A stretch of 64,000 nucleotides of DNA from Candidatus Melainabacteria bacterium. Lineage in GTDB: Bacteria > Cyanobacteriota > Vampirovibrionia > Gastranaerophilales > Gastranaerophilaceae. Positions 25,367 through 34,268 of this stretch are shown here, piece after piece. The notes below the pieces were generated by a model. That model had not been told where the DNA came from, did not search any database, and was given only the letters and a program-made list of their open reading frames with translations. Numbering within the stretch: position 1 is the first letter of the stretch; every line of letters starts with the position of its first letter. The position numbers and the translations under genes are program-made. The stretch spans positions 1 to 64,000 of the forward strand of contig QHMH01000012.1 of assembly GCA_003258795.1 (NCBI GenBank), written 5' to 3'.

Positions 25367-26234
25367 GCAAGAATTTATCAATTGCAATTCCAGAAAATAT
25401 ACTTACTATAAGTAATATCGAAATTACAAGCAAGGTGTTTTTGCACTTGTTATTTTTCAAAAGAACGAGTAACCCCAAGCCTGCGCCCGATGATAGCCCA
25501 GCAATTAACGAACCAAAACTTATTGTTTTTTCAAGGTATAGCATAACAACTAAAACTGATATACTACAATTTGGAATAAGTCCAACTATTGAAATCAAAA
25601 CCGGTTGCATCATAGAGTTTTCAAACACGAATTCTCGAACGACCTCAATTCCAAAATGAGATAGAACATAGTTTAAAATACAACATGTTATAAAAATAAA
25701 TGTAAAAATATTGTAGGTGTGTTTTATCGGATGAAGTAGAAATGGCTCACTTTCAGTAATTTCATGATTGCAACAGCCTTTTTCGAATGTAATTTTTTCC
25801 GCAACGAGATTTTTCTGGAAAACTTTTCCAAAAATGAAATCAACCACATATCCAACAACAACTCCTAATAAAAATTTGATTAGAATGATTTGCGCAATGA
25901 GTTTTGTGTTAGTTACATCCGCAATCAAGACAGGAATAGCCTCATCTGATGTTGCAATGTAAACGGAGAGCAATGTACCTATAGATATAAACCTTTTAAT
26001 ATACAACGTACTTGCTATAACAGAAAATCCGCATTGTGGTATAATAGCAATTAAAGCACCAATTATCGGACCTGCTTTTTTCGAATACTGCATAAATGTT
26101 GCGATTTTTTGTGAAAATTTTTCTTCAAAAAGTTCAATTATCACAAATATCAAAAATAGCGCCGGTATTAGTTTTATACTATCAACAAATGCATCTGCTA
26201 AAAATTCTGGTAAAACTATATTGTCCATTATCAT
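25347..26234 (-). CDS. Putative 10-TM heavy-metal exporter (ArsP_2/DUF2899 type)
   Basis: 295 residues with about nine or ten transmembrane helices in two related halves. Each half has a proline-polar motif before a helix, IIPQCGFSVIASTLYIKRFISIGTLLSVYIATSDEA and GLIPNCSISVLVVMLYLE, quoted here in part as the repeat signature. The cytosolic loop between halves has CCNHE, a plausible metal ligand cluster. The family is predicted to export heavy metals or arsenicals. It is convergent with the thioredoxin gene. Confidence 0.7.
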   Translation of the reverse strand: MIMDNIVLPEFLADAFVDSIKLIPALFLIFVIIELFEEKFSQKIATFMQYSKKAGPIIGALIAIIPQCGFSVIASTLYIKRFISIGTLLSVYIATSDEAIPVLIADVTNTKLIAQIILIKFLLGVVVGYVVDFIFGKVFQKNLVAEKITFEKGCCNHEITESEPFLLHPIKHTYNIFTFIFITCCILNYVLSHFGIEVVREFVFENSMMQPVLISIVGLIPNCSISVLVVMLYLEKTISFGSLIAGLSSGAGLGLLVLLKNNKCKNTLLVISILLIVSIFSGIAIDKFLPILNIS

Positions 26235-26277
26235 ATTTTAAATTATAATACGAATAAAAAAAAAGGAGATGATAAAA

Positions 26278-26475
26278 ATGTATCAATTGTATGTTGAAAA
26301 AGAAGATGCTTTTTCTGAAGATTTAGTCGGAGAATACACAAAACTTGAAGATGCTCGTGCAAAATTAGAAAAAATAAAAGCTAAAACACCAAATATTTCT
26401 TATAGAATAGAAGAACTTGCTGGTGGTTTTAATAGCTACGGAGAAAGACTTTCAAGTATAGTAGAAGAGGGATAA
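26278..26475 (+). CDS. Small hypothetical protein upstream of the serpin gene
   Basis: 65 residues, MYQLYVEKEDAFSEDLVGEY... ending SSIVEEG, soluble and acidic, with an alpha/beta pattern resembling small phage-like or host SPOR-sized domains. An AAGGAG directly abuts an earlier in-frame ATG at 26269, so ATG at 26278 is the better-spaced start. A TATAAT lies at 26244-26249. It ends 3 nt before the serpin gene, so they are co-transcribed. No family is recognised. Confidence 0.6.
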   Translation: MYQLYVEKEDAFSEDLVGEYTKLEDARAKLEKIKAKTPNISYRIEELAGGFNSYGERLSSIVEEG

Positions 26476-26478
26476 AGT

Positions 26479-27507
26479 ATGAGAAAAAAATCAATTCTTT
26501 CCTTGTTTATACTTTGCCTTATCGGTATCTATTTTATGGTTTGCGGTTTTACATTTTTCAAAAGAAGTCTTAAAACCCCAAAAGTAGAAGTTAAACAAGA
26601 GGTTGTATCTAAAAACAACACCAGTGATGTTTGGTGTATCACTTTCCAACTTATTTGGAACGAACTTATGGATAAACTCCAAAAACCAGTAGTATTCGAG
26701 GGTGGAAATCCAGAACTCGCAAATGAACTTAATAAAAAGTTGTATACAAAAGATTTAATATCAGAAAAATCCTGCTATCTTGCTGATGGAAAAATCTCTC
26801 AAAAGCTTAAAAAGAAAATCGAAAAAGATATCTACAAAAAGTTTAAAGAAAAAAGTGATATCTTGGACAAAATCGACTGGAATGCAAAGGAAACTTATCT
26901 TTTCTATGCAATGCTTAAAAAAGACTTTTTGTTCCTCACTCCTTTCGACAAACTTCCAAATCAATACTTTAACTCAAAAGACAAAGTTAAATACTTTGGA
27001 ATAAACAAGAAATCAAATCACAAACTTTATAAAAATGTCGATGTAGTTTTCTACAACAATCGTAACGATTTTGCCGTTAAACTTAATACGAAAGAAAATG
27101 AAGAAATCATTTTATATCGTACAGACAAGCAAGATTCATTTGAAAACCTTTACAAAAAGGTAAATAAAAAATATTATGATGAATTTGGTAAAGATGATAT
27201 ATTAGAAATTCCAAATATCGATGTTAACAAACTCATATCCTATGATGTTCTTTGCGGAAAAAGAATAGTAGGAACAAATTATGTGATCGGTCAAGCACTT
27301 CAAACAATTAAATTCAAACTTGATGACAAAGGCGGAACATTGAAAAGTGAAGCTGCAATGACAGTTATGAAAACATCTATGCCTATAATAAGAGATGAAA
27401 GATATTTTATATTTAATAAACCTTTCGTTCTCTTCTTGAGAGAAAAAGGTAAAGATAAACCATATTATGCAATGAGAATAGAAGATGCAAAATATTTGGT
27501 AAAATAA
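26479..27507 (+). CDS. Membrane-anchored serpin
   Basis: 342 residues. An N-terminal signal anchor (about 6-27; LFILCLIGIYFMVCGFTFF) is followed by a serpin body. The C-terminal third matches serpins: FKLDDKGGTLKSEAAMTV as breach/hinge (compare the hinge DEKGTEAAGAM of alpha-1-antitrypsin) and FIFNKPFVLFLRE (compare FNKPFVFL). Aligning the hinge puts P14 at Ser290 and P1 near Ile303-Arg305 (KTSMPIIRDER). Hinge P12-P9 are small residues (A, A, M, T), as in inhibitory serpins. It would trap a serine or cysteine protease outside the cell. It is slightly shorter than typical serpins. Confidence 0.8.
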   Translation: MRKKSILSLFILCLIGIYFMVCGFTFFKRSLKTPKVEVKQEVVSKNNTSDVWCITFQLIWNELMDKLQKPVVFEGGNPELANELNKKLYTKDLISEKSCYLADGKISQKLKKKIEKDIYKKFKEKSDILDKIDWNAKETYLFYAMLKKDFLFLTPFDKLPNQYFNSKDKVKYFGINKKSNHKLYKNVDVVFYNNRNDFAVKLNTKENEEIILYRTDKQDSFENLYKKVNKKYYDEFGKDDILEIPNIDVNKLISYDVLCGKRIVGTNYVIGQALQTIKFKLDDKGGTLKSEAAMTVMKTSMPIIRDERYFIFNKPFVLFLREKGKDKPYYAMRIEDAKYLVK

Positions 27508-27748
27508 AAATAAAAATGGGTTCAGTGTTGATATTTACATAAAAAAAAGATCATTTAAACATAATGGAAACACAGTTCTAAGAACTTGTCGCAATGAAAT
27601 CGATGAAAGTGGTTTTATCCGTAACGGAAAACCAAAAAGTATCATAAATGTATTTAAGGACATAGTTGCACAAATAAGTTCACAACGAGAAAGAACAGCA
27701 AAATTGTCATCTATTACTGAAAGTGACTTAACCGTTTTTAAAAAATAA
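27503..27748 (+). pseudogene. 5'-truncated reading frame, remnant
   Basis: A frame open from just inside the serpin stop to TAA at 27746-27748, about 80 codons, has no ATG, GTG or well-placed TTG start. Its predicted product (...VDIYIKKRSFKHNG...NTVLRTCRNEIDESGF...FKDIVAQISSQRERTA) looks like real protein in composition, so it is read as the 3' remnant of a lost gene. The parent family is not recognised. Confidence 0.4.
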
Positions 27749-27768
27749 AAATTACAAAAATAATAAAG

Positions 27769-27797
27769 AACGAACCAAAATTGGTTCGTTTTTTTAT
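27769..27797. terminator. Bidirectional terminator
   Basis: A 10-bp stem AACGAACCAA/TTGGTTCGTT with a 2-nt gap and T7 on its right. It ends the serpin unit and abuts the 3' end of the leftward nuclease gene. Confidence 0.85.
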
Positions 27798-28306
27798 TGA
27801 TCTGAATCAGGAAAATCTTTTAACATTTTTGCAAAATCCGATGGTTTAACATTTTGAATGAAATCTCTGAATTCTTCAGATTCTTCTTCATCTTTCGCCG
27901 TATCAGTAGAAACAGAGCCAGTTGCCAAAACTTTCGCTGCAACCAATATCGGTGCATCTGCTCTCATCGCAATTGCAATTGCATCTGATGGACGAGAGTC
28001 AATTTCACTTTCATCACCTGTTTCTTCATTTACCAAAACTAATTTTGCGAAATATGTATCTTTTTCAACATCACAAATTTCAACTCTATCAAGTCTATGA
28101 CCAGTTTTTTCAAAAATTTGCAAGAATAAATCATGTGTCATTGGACGAGCTACAATAAGATTTTCAATTTTTCTTATAATTGCACTTGCTTCAGCAGAGC
28201 CAATCCAAATTGGTAATGCTTTTCTATTATCTTTATCATGAAGCACTACAATCGGAGAACCTGTTCTCGTATCAAGTGCTATACCCATAACTCTCATTTC
28301 AATCAT
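27794..28306 (-). CDS. Bifunctional nuclease-family (BFN, DUF151) protein
   Basis: 170 residues. The BFN core spans ~1-130, with VVLHDKDNRKALPIWIGSAEASAI and SEIDSRPSDAIAIAMRADAPI, the family's conserved blocks. Some plant and bacterial members show DNase/RNase activity; many have unknown function. The C-terminal ~40 residues are acidic and family-variable (TAKDEEESEEFRDFIQN). It is single-gene with a terminator directly behind. Confidence 0.88.
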   Translation of the reverse strand: MIEMRVMGIALDTRTGSPIVVLHDKDNRKALPIWIGSAEASAIIRKIENLIVARPMTHDLFLQIFEKTGHRLDRVEICDVEKDTYFAKLVLVNEETGDESEIDSRPSDAIAIAMRADAPILVAAKVLATGSVSTDTAKDEEESEEFRDFIQNVKPSDFAKMLKDFPDSDQ

Positions 28307-28361
28307 GCTTATTATCCTTCTTTCAAATTATATTATAGCTGAAAATTTCAACAAATACAAT

Positions 28362-28928
28362 CTACATTCTAACAGAACGAACAATAATATAATACCTGTA
28401 ATTGTTATAGTATATAATCAAAATTACAAAATTATCTGCAACATCCTCAACCTCAAGGTAAGTTTTTGCAAGAGGTTTTCTTTTCGCACTTTTAAAAACT
28501 TTACCAACAAACATATGCAAAGAATTTCCAATCTTTTGAGTAATAGTATATCTTGGTTTTGGTAAATGTGTTCTGTAAAAATCAATCGGAACAATTTCTT
28601 TTTTGTAAACAGGCAAGATATGAACAATCAGTCCATTTTGCTTAAACAGTATATACTGCTTTCCCTTATGTTCACGTGGAGTCAAGTCATAATAACCTGG
28701 CTTAATTGTTATAGTTTTAAAATATAATGGCGAACTTAACCTTAAAAGTGGATAAACAGAATATGAAGCATCCTTGTTGTCATAATACTGTCCTGGGTCA
28801 ATTCCGTGAATATATGAAAAATCTGGAACTTTCATATCCAAATAAATCTTTCTATAATCCGATTCTGCAGCCATAGAAATAGATACGAACATATTAAGTA
28901 TTACGAGTAAAGTTAAAATTTTCTTCAT
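28362..28928 (-). CDS. Exported hypothetical protein
   Basis: 188 residues with a signal peptide (MKKILTLLVILNMFVSISMA). The mature part is rich in Tyr and Lys and probably beta-stranded (YFKTITIKPGYYDLTPREHKG, KQYILFKQNGLIVHILPVY). A hydrophobic stretch (NFVILIIYYNNYRYYIIV) near the C-terminus could be a membrane or buried strand. It lies 16 nt downstream of the second amino-acid permease gene. No family is recognised. Confidence 0.55.
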   Translation of the reverse strand: MKKILTLLVILNMFVSISMAAESDYRKIYLDMKVPDFSYIHGIDPGQYYDNKDASYSVYPLLRLSSPLYFKTITIKPGYYDLTPREHKGKQYILFKQNGLIVHILPVYKKEIVPIDFYRTHLPKPRYTITQKIGNSLHMFVGKVFKSAKRKPLAKTYLEVEDVADNFVILIIYYNNYRYYIIVRSVRM

Positions 28929-28944
28929 ACATCTATTTTAATAA

Positions 28945-30540
28945 TTATTTGAGATTTTTCAAGGAAATTCCAGATTTTACCAAATCAGCTTTCTTCTTCA
29001 TTTCATCTCTTTTCTTTTCAAGCTGTCTTTGTTGACCATAACCCAAAAATACATATATCAAAATTCCTATCAATAGCCATAGTGGAAACATTGTAGTAGA
29101 AGTTTTCAAAAATTTCATTGAATATACCATAAGACTTCCACAAGTTAAAACCCCTAATATTGGAAAATATGGAGAAAATGGGACTTTGAACGGTCTTGGT
29201 CTATCTGGATCAGTTTTTCTCAAAATTAAAACGGCTATACATATAATGATGAACGATGTAAATGTTCCAAAATTACAAAGTTCTGCAGATATATTTAAAT
29301 CCATAAACAACGAGCAAAATACAACAAGTAAACCAGATATCCAAGTAAGAATATGAGGAGTTCTAAATTTTTTGTGAACAACTCTCAATCCCTTCGGAAT
29401 AAATCCATCACGACTCATAGCATATAAAATTCTTGTTGTTCCGAGTTGATAGATAAGTAGTACAGATGTTAGCCCTGCCAATGCACCAACAGAAATCAAA
29501 CCCGCAAACCAATCTTTGCCAATATATCGCATAGCATGAGCGATAGGAGCTTGTGTGTCTATTGAACCAAAAGGAACAATTCCTGTTAGAGTAAGTGCAA
29601 CACCTACATACAAAACAGTACAAATGATAAGTGTACCCAAAATACCGATTGGCAAATCTCTTTGTGGATTCTTCGTTTCCTCTGCTGTTGTAGAGATTGC
29701 ATCAAAACCTACATAAGCAAAAAATATAATGAAGGCTCCCATAAAGACTCCTTCAAATCCGTTTGGAGCAAATGGTGTCCAATTTTCTGGTTTTATATAA
29801 AAAGAACCAACAACAATAAATGATGAAATTATAAAAATATTCACAGCAACCATAATACTTGCAAATCTTGTTGATTCTTTCACCCCTTTTATCAAGATAA
29901 TTGTCAAAAAGATTACAATCAAAATTGCAGGCAAATTCATTGCCACAGGAATTTTATCAAACAAAAATGGGATTTTATCGTGAATATCAATAGAATATTT
30001 GTCGCACATTACGGAAATAGAACGATAATCATTTCTAAGCCATATCGGGAAATTCACAACAAAATCCGGTAAAACATGTCTAAACCCTTTTAAGAGTTGA
30101 GAAAGATATCCAGTCCAGGCACTTGCAACGGTGATATTACCGATTGCATATTCAAGCATCAATATCCAACCAACCATCCATGCCATAAATTCACCCATTG
30201 TTGCATAAGTATATGTATAAGCACTTCCTGCAACAGGAATCATAGCAGCTATTTCAGAATAACAAAGTGCTGAAAAAACACAAGATAATGCCGCAAGCAA
30301 CATTGAAATTATAATCGCAGGACCAGCCCCAACACCTTCTGGTCCACCTTGTATTGCACTACCAATAATTGTAAAAATACCAGTACCTACAACTGCACCA
30401 ATACCAATGATGATTAAATCAAAAATATTCAATGTTTTTTTTAATTCAGACTTTTTCCCTTCTGCAATCAAAACATCAGCTTTTTTCACTCTAAACATGT
30501 TAGAGAGTACAGTTTTTATCTTATTTGTTAATAGGTTCAT
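28945..30540 (-). CDS. APC-family amino-acid permease (second copy)
   Basis: 531 residues, about 12-14 transmembrane helices. Typical motifs are IGIGAVVGTGIFTIIG in TM1, AFIIFFAYVGFDAISTTAEETKNPQRDLPIGI in TM6 (shown in part), and a C-terminal RKTDPDRPRPFKVPFSPY stretch shared with CAT-type cationic amino-acid transporters. ATG at 30540 is chosen; the start overlaps the end of the first permease gene by 20 nt. It is a close paralogue of that neighbour and likely arose by tandem duplication. The substrate is not certain. Confidence 0.88.
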   Translation of the reverse strand: MNLLTNKIKTVLSNMFRVKKADVLIAEGKKSELKKTLNIFDLIIIGIGAVVGTGIFTIIGSAIQGGPEGVGAGPAIIISMLLAALSCVFSALCYSEIAAMIPVAGSAYTYTYATMGEFMAWMVGWILMLEYAIGNITVASAWTGYLSQLLKGFRHVLPDFVVNFPIWLRNDYRSISVMCDKYSIDIHDKIPFLFDKIPVAMNLPAILIVIFLTIILIKGVKESTRFASIMVAVNIFIISSFIVVGSFYIKPENWTPFAPNGFEGVFMGAFIIFFAYVGFDAISTTAEETKNPQRDLPIGILGTLIICTVLYVGVALTLTGIVPFGSIDTQAPIAHAMRYIGKDWFAGLISVGALAGLTSVLLIYQLGTTRILYAMSRDGFIPKGLRVVHKKFRTPHILTWISGLLVVFCSLFMDLNISAELCNFGTFTSFIIICIAVLILRKTDPDRPRPFKVPFSPYFPILGVLTCGSLMVYSMKFLKTSTTMFPLWLLIGILIYVFLGYGQQRQLEKKRDEMKKKADLVKSGISLKNLK

Positions 30541-32125
30541 TTTTCTTATATTCTTCCAGTTTTTTCTTTCTTGTATCAAATATTTCAACAACTCTGTTTT
30601 TCTTATATCCGTAATGCAGATAAATCAAAGCCCCAATTCCAAGCCAAGCAGGGAAAAGCAAAGTTGATTTAGTTAAAAACTGCATAGAATAAATCATAAG
30701 TCCACCACAGCAAACAATACCTGCTATCGGAAAGTATGGTGAGAATGGAACTTTAAATGGTCTTGGTCTATCTGGGTCTGTTTTTCTTAAAATCAAAACC
30801 GCAACACAAACAATTATGAACGATGTGAACGTACCAAAGTTACAAAGCTCTGCCGCAACATTCAAATCCAAAATAAGAGTTCCAATTATACCAACTATTC
30901 CTAAAACAATAGTCAATCTGTGTGGAGTGTGAAATTTTGGATGTAATTTTTGGAATGCCGGTGGGAGGAAATTATCCCTACTCATCGCAAACAAAATTCT
31001 TGTCGCTGCTAATTGCAAGACCAACAATACAGATGTTAAACCCGCAAGAGATCCGATAGAAATAAATCCAGCAACCCAGTTTTGTCCAACATTACTCATA
31101 ACATATGCCATTGGTGCTTTTAGAAAATCCATTGGCACTTCAACTCCGCTTGTTGGTTGCATACCAGTCAAAACAAGAGCAACGAGAACATAAATTATTG
31201 TTGTTGCAATCAAAGAACCGATTATACCTACAGGCAAGTCTTTTTGTGGATTTTTACACTCTTCAGCTGTTGTTGCTAATGCATCAAAACCTATATAAGC
31301 AAAGAATATTATAAATGCACCCATAAAAATGCCTTCAAATCCGTTTGGAGCAAATGGTGTCCAATTGGCAGGTTTTACAAAAAACGCCCCAACCAAAACG
31401 AACAAAACAATAACAGCAATTTTTATAAATACCATAATTCCTGCCATTCGTGTTGATTCTTTTGTTCCTTTAACAAGAATTGCAGTGATAGCAATTATCG
31501 CTAAAATTGCAGGAATATTTATACAAACAGGCATTCCAAGAAATGTTGGAATAACTGATTCAGACAAACCTTCATTTTGAACTATAATTTGTGCAGAACG
31601 AGCATCGTTAACCAACCAAACAGGTGGATTAACAAGCCATGCAGGAAGATAACCTTCAAAACCTCTCAAAAACTGCATAAAGTGGTTTGACCAAGCACAA
31701 GCCACAGCAATATATCCAATTGCATATTCAAGCATCAATACCCAGCCAACCATCCATGCTGCAAATTCACCAAGGGTTGCAAAAGTATAAATGTAAGCAC
31801 CCCCTGCAACTGGAATCATTGATGCAAATTCTGAATAACACAGCGCTGAAAAGACACAAGCAATTGCAGCGATTACCATTGATACAGTAAGCGCCGGACC
31901 AGCCCCAACACTTTCAGGCCCACCTGCAGCGGCAATACCAACAACAGCAAAAATTCCAGATCCAATTATCGCACCAATACCAAGAATAATTAAATCTACC
32001 ACCCCAAGGGTTTTTTCTAAACTATCCTTTTTTGATGCCTCAAGCATTTCATCCGGATTTCTTCTTTTTATCATCATTTGAAGAAATCTTTTTGTAAATC
32101 CGGCTCTGTAAGAATTTTTTGCCAT
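30521..32125 (-). CDS. APC-family amino-acid permease (first copy)
   Basis: 534 residues with the same architecture: LGIGAIIGSGIFAVVGIAAAGG in TM1, FFAYIGFDALATTAEECKNP in TM6, a long extracellular loop after TM3, and the DPDRPRPFKVPFSPYFPI C-terminal block identical to its tandem partner. It lies 30 nt downstream of glyQ, so glyQ-permease-permease form one leftward operon. The Cys in the TM6 motif (EECKNP versus EETKNP) is one of the few differences from the partner. Confidence 0.88.
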   Translation of the reverse strand: MAKNSYRAGFTKRFLQMMIKRRNPDEMLEASKKDSLEKTLGVVDLIILGIGAIIGSGIFAVVGIAAAGGPESVGAGPALTVSMVIAAIACVFSALCYSEFASMIPVAGGAYIYTFATLGEFAAWMVGWVLMLEYAIGYIAVACAWSNHFMQFLRGFEGYLPAWLVNPPVWLVNDARSAQIIVQNEGLSESVIPTFLGMPVCINIPAILAIIAITAILVKGTKESTRMAGIMVFIKIAVIVLFVLVGAFFVKPANWTPFAPNGFEGIFMGAFIIFFAYIGFDALATTAEECKNPQKDLPVGIIGSLIATTIIYVLVALVLTGMQPTSGVEVPMDFLKAPMAYVMSNVGQNWVAGFISIGSLAGLTSVLLVLQLAATRILFAMSRDNFLPPAFQKLHPKFHTPHRLTIVLGIVGIIGTLILDLNVAAELCNFGTFTSFIIVCVAVLILRKTDPDRPRPFKVPFSPYFPIAGIVCCGGLMIYSMQFLTKSTLLFPAWLGIGALIYLHYGYKKNRVVEIFDTRKKKLEEYKKNEPINK

Positions 32126-32155
32126 CTATCTCTTAAATACTTCCTATTCTTTTCT

Positions 32156-33028
32156 TTATTTACACAATGGGAATCCCATTTTTTCTCTCTGCTCTACATA
32201 CAATTTTGCAACAGCAGACGCCATTGTTCTTACTCTGTTTATGAAATTTATTCTTTCATCTTTGCTTATTACACCCCTTGCATCAAGCAAGTTAAAGGTG
32301 TGTGAGCATTTTAGAACATAATCATAAGCTGGTAATACCAATTGCGATTCAATACAATTATCAACTTCTTTTTGATATAAATCAAACATCTTAAATAAAG
32401 CTTCAGAGTTTGAAACTTCAAAGTTATATTTAGATTGTTCTATTTCGTTTTGAAGGAAGATTTCACCATATTTAACTTTTTCATTCCATTGCAAATCATA
32501 AACAGAATCCTTATCTTGAAGGTACATAGCAAGCCTTTCAAGCCCGTATGTAAGCTCTAACGCAACAGGTTTTATTTCTAAACCACCAACTTGTTGGAAA
32601 TAAGTAAACTGAGTTATTTCCATGCCATCAAGCCAAACTTCCCAACCTACACCGGCAGCCCCCAAAGTTGGAGATTCCCAGTTATCTTCCACAAATCTTA
32701 CATCATGTACTGTCAGGTCAACACCGATTGCTTCCAAACTCTTTAAATATAGTTCTTGAGCGTTTTCTGGAGAAGGTTTTAATATTACCTGATATTGGTA
32801 ATAATGCCCAAGTCTATTTGGGTTTTCTCCATATCGCGCATCTGTCGGTCTTCTGCAAGGTTCAATCATTGCTGTGTTCCAAGGTTCTGGTCCTAAAGAA
32901 CGCAAAAATGTTGCAGGATTCATTGTAGATGCACCTTTTTCAATATCATAAGGTTGTTGAATTATACAACCATTGTCTGACCAAAATTTTGAAAGGTTAA
33001 AAACCAACTGTTGAAATGTTATTGTCAT
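32156..33028 (-). CDS. glyQ: Glycyl-tRNA synthetase alpha subunit
   Basis: 290 residues, the catalytic class II alpha subunit of the bacterial (alpha-beta)2 enzyme. Motifs include [44 protein letters not shown] and [19 protein letters not shown]. It activates glycine; tRNA recognition needs the beta subunit GlyS, which is normally adjacent but is not in this window. The operon continues into two amino-acid permeases. Confidence 0.97.
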   Translation of the reverse strand: MTITFQQLVFNLSKFWSDNGCIIQQPYDIEKGASTMNPATFLRSLGPEPWNTAMIEPCRRPTDARYGENPNRLGHYYQYQVILKPSPENAQELYLKSLEAIGVDLTVHDVRFVEDNWESPTLGAAGVGWEVWLDGMEITQFTYFQQVGGLEIKPVALELTYGLERLAMYLQDKDSVYDLQWNEKVKYGEIFLQNEIEQSKYNFEVSNSEALFKMFDLYQKEVDNCIESQLVLPAYDYVLKCSHTFNLLDARGVISKDERINFINRVRTMASAVAKLYVEQREKMGFPLCK

Positions 33029-33191
33029 GATAATCTTTCTCTAAAAATTGCGTGTACTTAATACACTCTTGCAAGTATCTATGTAATTATACGTTTAAAA
33101 TAGTCAAATTGCAAGGAAAACCTAAAATAATATTAAATTATTTGACATAAAGGAACGGTTAAAGATATAATCGTGAAAATTGGAGTTAATT

Positions 33192-33713
33192 ATGGCAGAA
33201 AAAATTATAATCTTTTCGGGAAAACAATATGCAGGAAAAGATACAGCAGCGAAGATTTTCTTACAAAACCTTCCTGAATATCGACGTTGCGCAATGGGCG
33301 ATATAATCAAATTGGAATACGGTAGACAACATGGTTTATCTTATGAGGAAATAGAAAAAAATAAGCCAATGTATAGACAAGGTCTTATCGACCTTGGAAA
33401 TTGGGGAAGAAGCCAAAGTCCTGATTATTGGATTAAAAAAATTATCGCAGAAGATGGAAAAATTATCGTAACTGATGTGAGAGTTCCCCACGAATATGAA
33501 GCCTTTAAAGATGCTGGTGCCATTACAATAAGAGTTGAAGCAACCAGAGAAACAAGAGCCTCAAGAGGAAAACTTGTTGGAGAAGATGATATAACAGAGG
33601 TGGGATTGGACAACATCAAAGATTGGGATTTTATTATTCACAATGATAAAGATTATGAAGCATTAAAAATTGAAACATTGAAAGTTTTGGAAGAGATAAA
33701 AAAATGTTTATAA
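33192..33713 (+). CDS. P-loop kinase of phosphomevalonate/dNMP kinase-like type
   Basis: 173 residues. P-loop SGKQYAGKDTAAK near residue 9, then RRCAMGDIIKLEYGRQHGLSYEEI, SQSPDYWIKKII, VTDVRVPHEYEAF, RVEATRETRASRG, EDDITEVGLDN and WDFIIHND. This order closely follows the animal-type phosphomevalonate kinase/dNMP kinase-like group of GKD-type P-loop kinases. Substrate is open: a nucleotide, mevalonate phosphate or another phospho-acceptor. ATG at 33192 is preferred over TTG at 33180 because GGAG lies just upstream. It overlaps the next gene by 10 nt. Confidence 0.6.
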   Translation: MAEKIIIFSGKQYAGKDTAAKIFLQNLPEYRRCAMGDIIKLEYGRQHGLSYEEIEKNKPMYRQGLIDLGNWGRSQSPDYWIKKIIAEDGKIIVTDVRVPHEYEAFKDAGAITIRVEATRETRASRGKLVGEDDITEVGLDNIKDWDFIIHNDKDYEALKIETLKVLEEIKKCL

Positions 33714-34183
33714 AGCCTGATTACAATTTAAAAAATATATATGAATTACCTATTCAAGAACTTAAAGATGCTAATATTAAAGCGATTTTGCTTGATTTAG
33801 ACAGTACAGTTATGGTTTCAAAATCTGGAAAATACTTGCCAGAAACTCTAAAATGGTTTGAAGAGGTAAAAAAAGATTTCAAACTCGCCATTGTAACAAA
33901 TAACAACAACCCAAATTACTTAAAAATGGTTCATGAGTCAACAGATTTTCCAGTTATCGCAGATGCCAAAAAACCAAAAACAAATGGAATAGATGAAGCA
34001 CTAAAAATCCTTGGAGTTAAGCGAGAGGATGCTATAATGGTTGGAGATAGACCATTGACAGATATTTTAGCTGGAAAAAATGCAAAAATGAAAACAGCTT
34101 TAGTAGGTTCAATTAACGCAGAAAATGAAGATTTTCTTGTAAAATTTGTTCGCAATTTAGAAAGAATTACTATAAAAAAATAA
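33704..34183 (+). CDS. YqeG-family HAD-IIIA phosphatase
   Basis: 159 residues. HAD motif I is LLDLDSTVMVSKS (Asp nucleophile), motif II LAIVTNNNN (Thr), and motif III/IV AKKPKTNGIDEALKILG with MVGDRPLTDILAGK. The spacing is that of YqeG/Gep4 phosphatases; the mitochondrial homologue acts on phosphatidylglycerophosphate, and some bacterial members may too. It overlaps the preceding kinase gene, which suggests linked function. Confidence 0.85.
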   Translation: MFIKPDYNLKNIYELPIQELKDANIKAILLDLDSTVMVSKSGKYLPETLKWFEEVKKDFKLAIVTNNNNPNYLKMVHESTDFPVIADAKKPKTNGIDEALKILGVKREDAIMVGDRPLTDILAGKNAKMKTALVGSINAENEDFLVKFVRNLERITIKK

Positions 34184-34268
34184 TTTGTTAAAATAACTTT
34201 ACAAAGCCCAAAAACATGGCAAATATTGTGCTTTTATACACTTTATAAGAGGTATAAGGGCTAATTGT

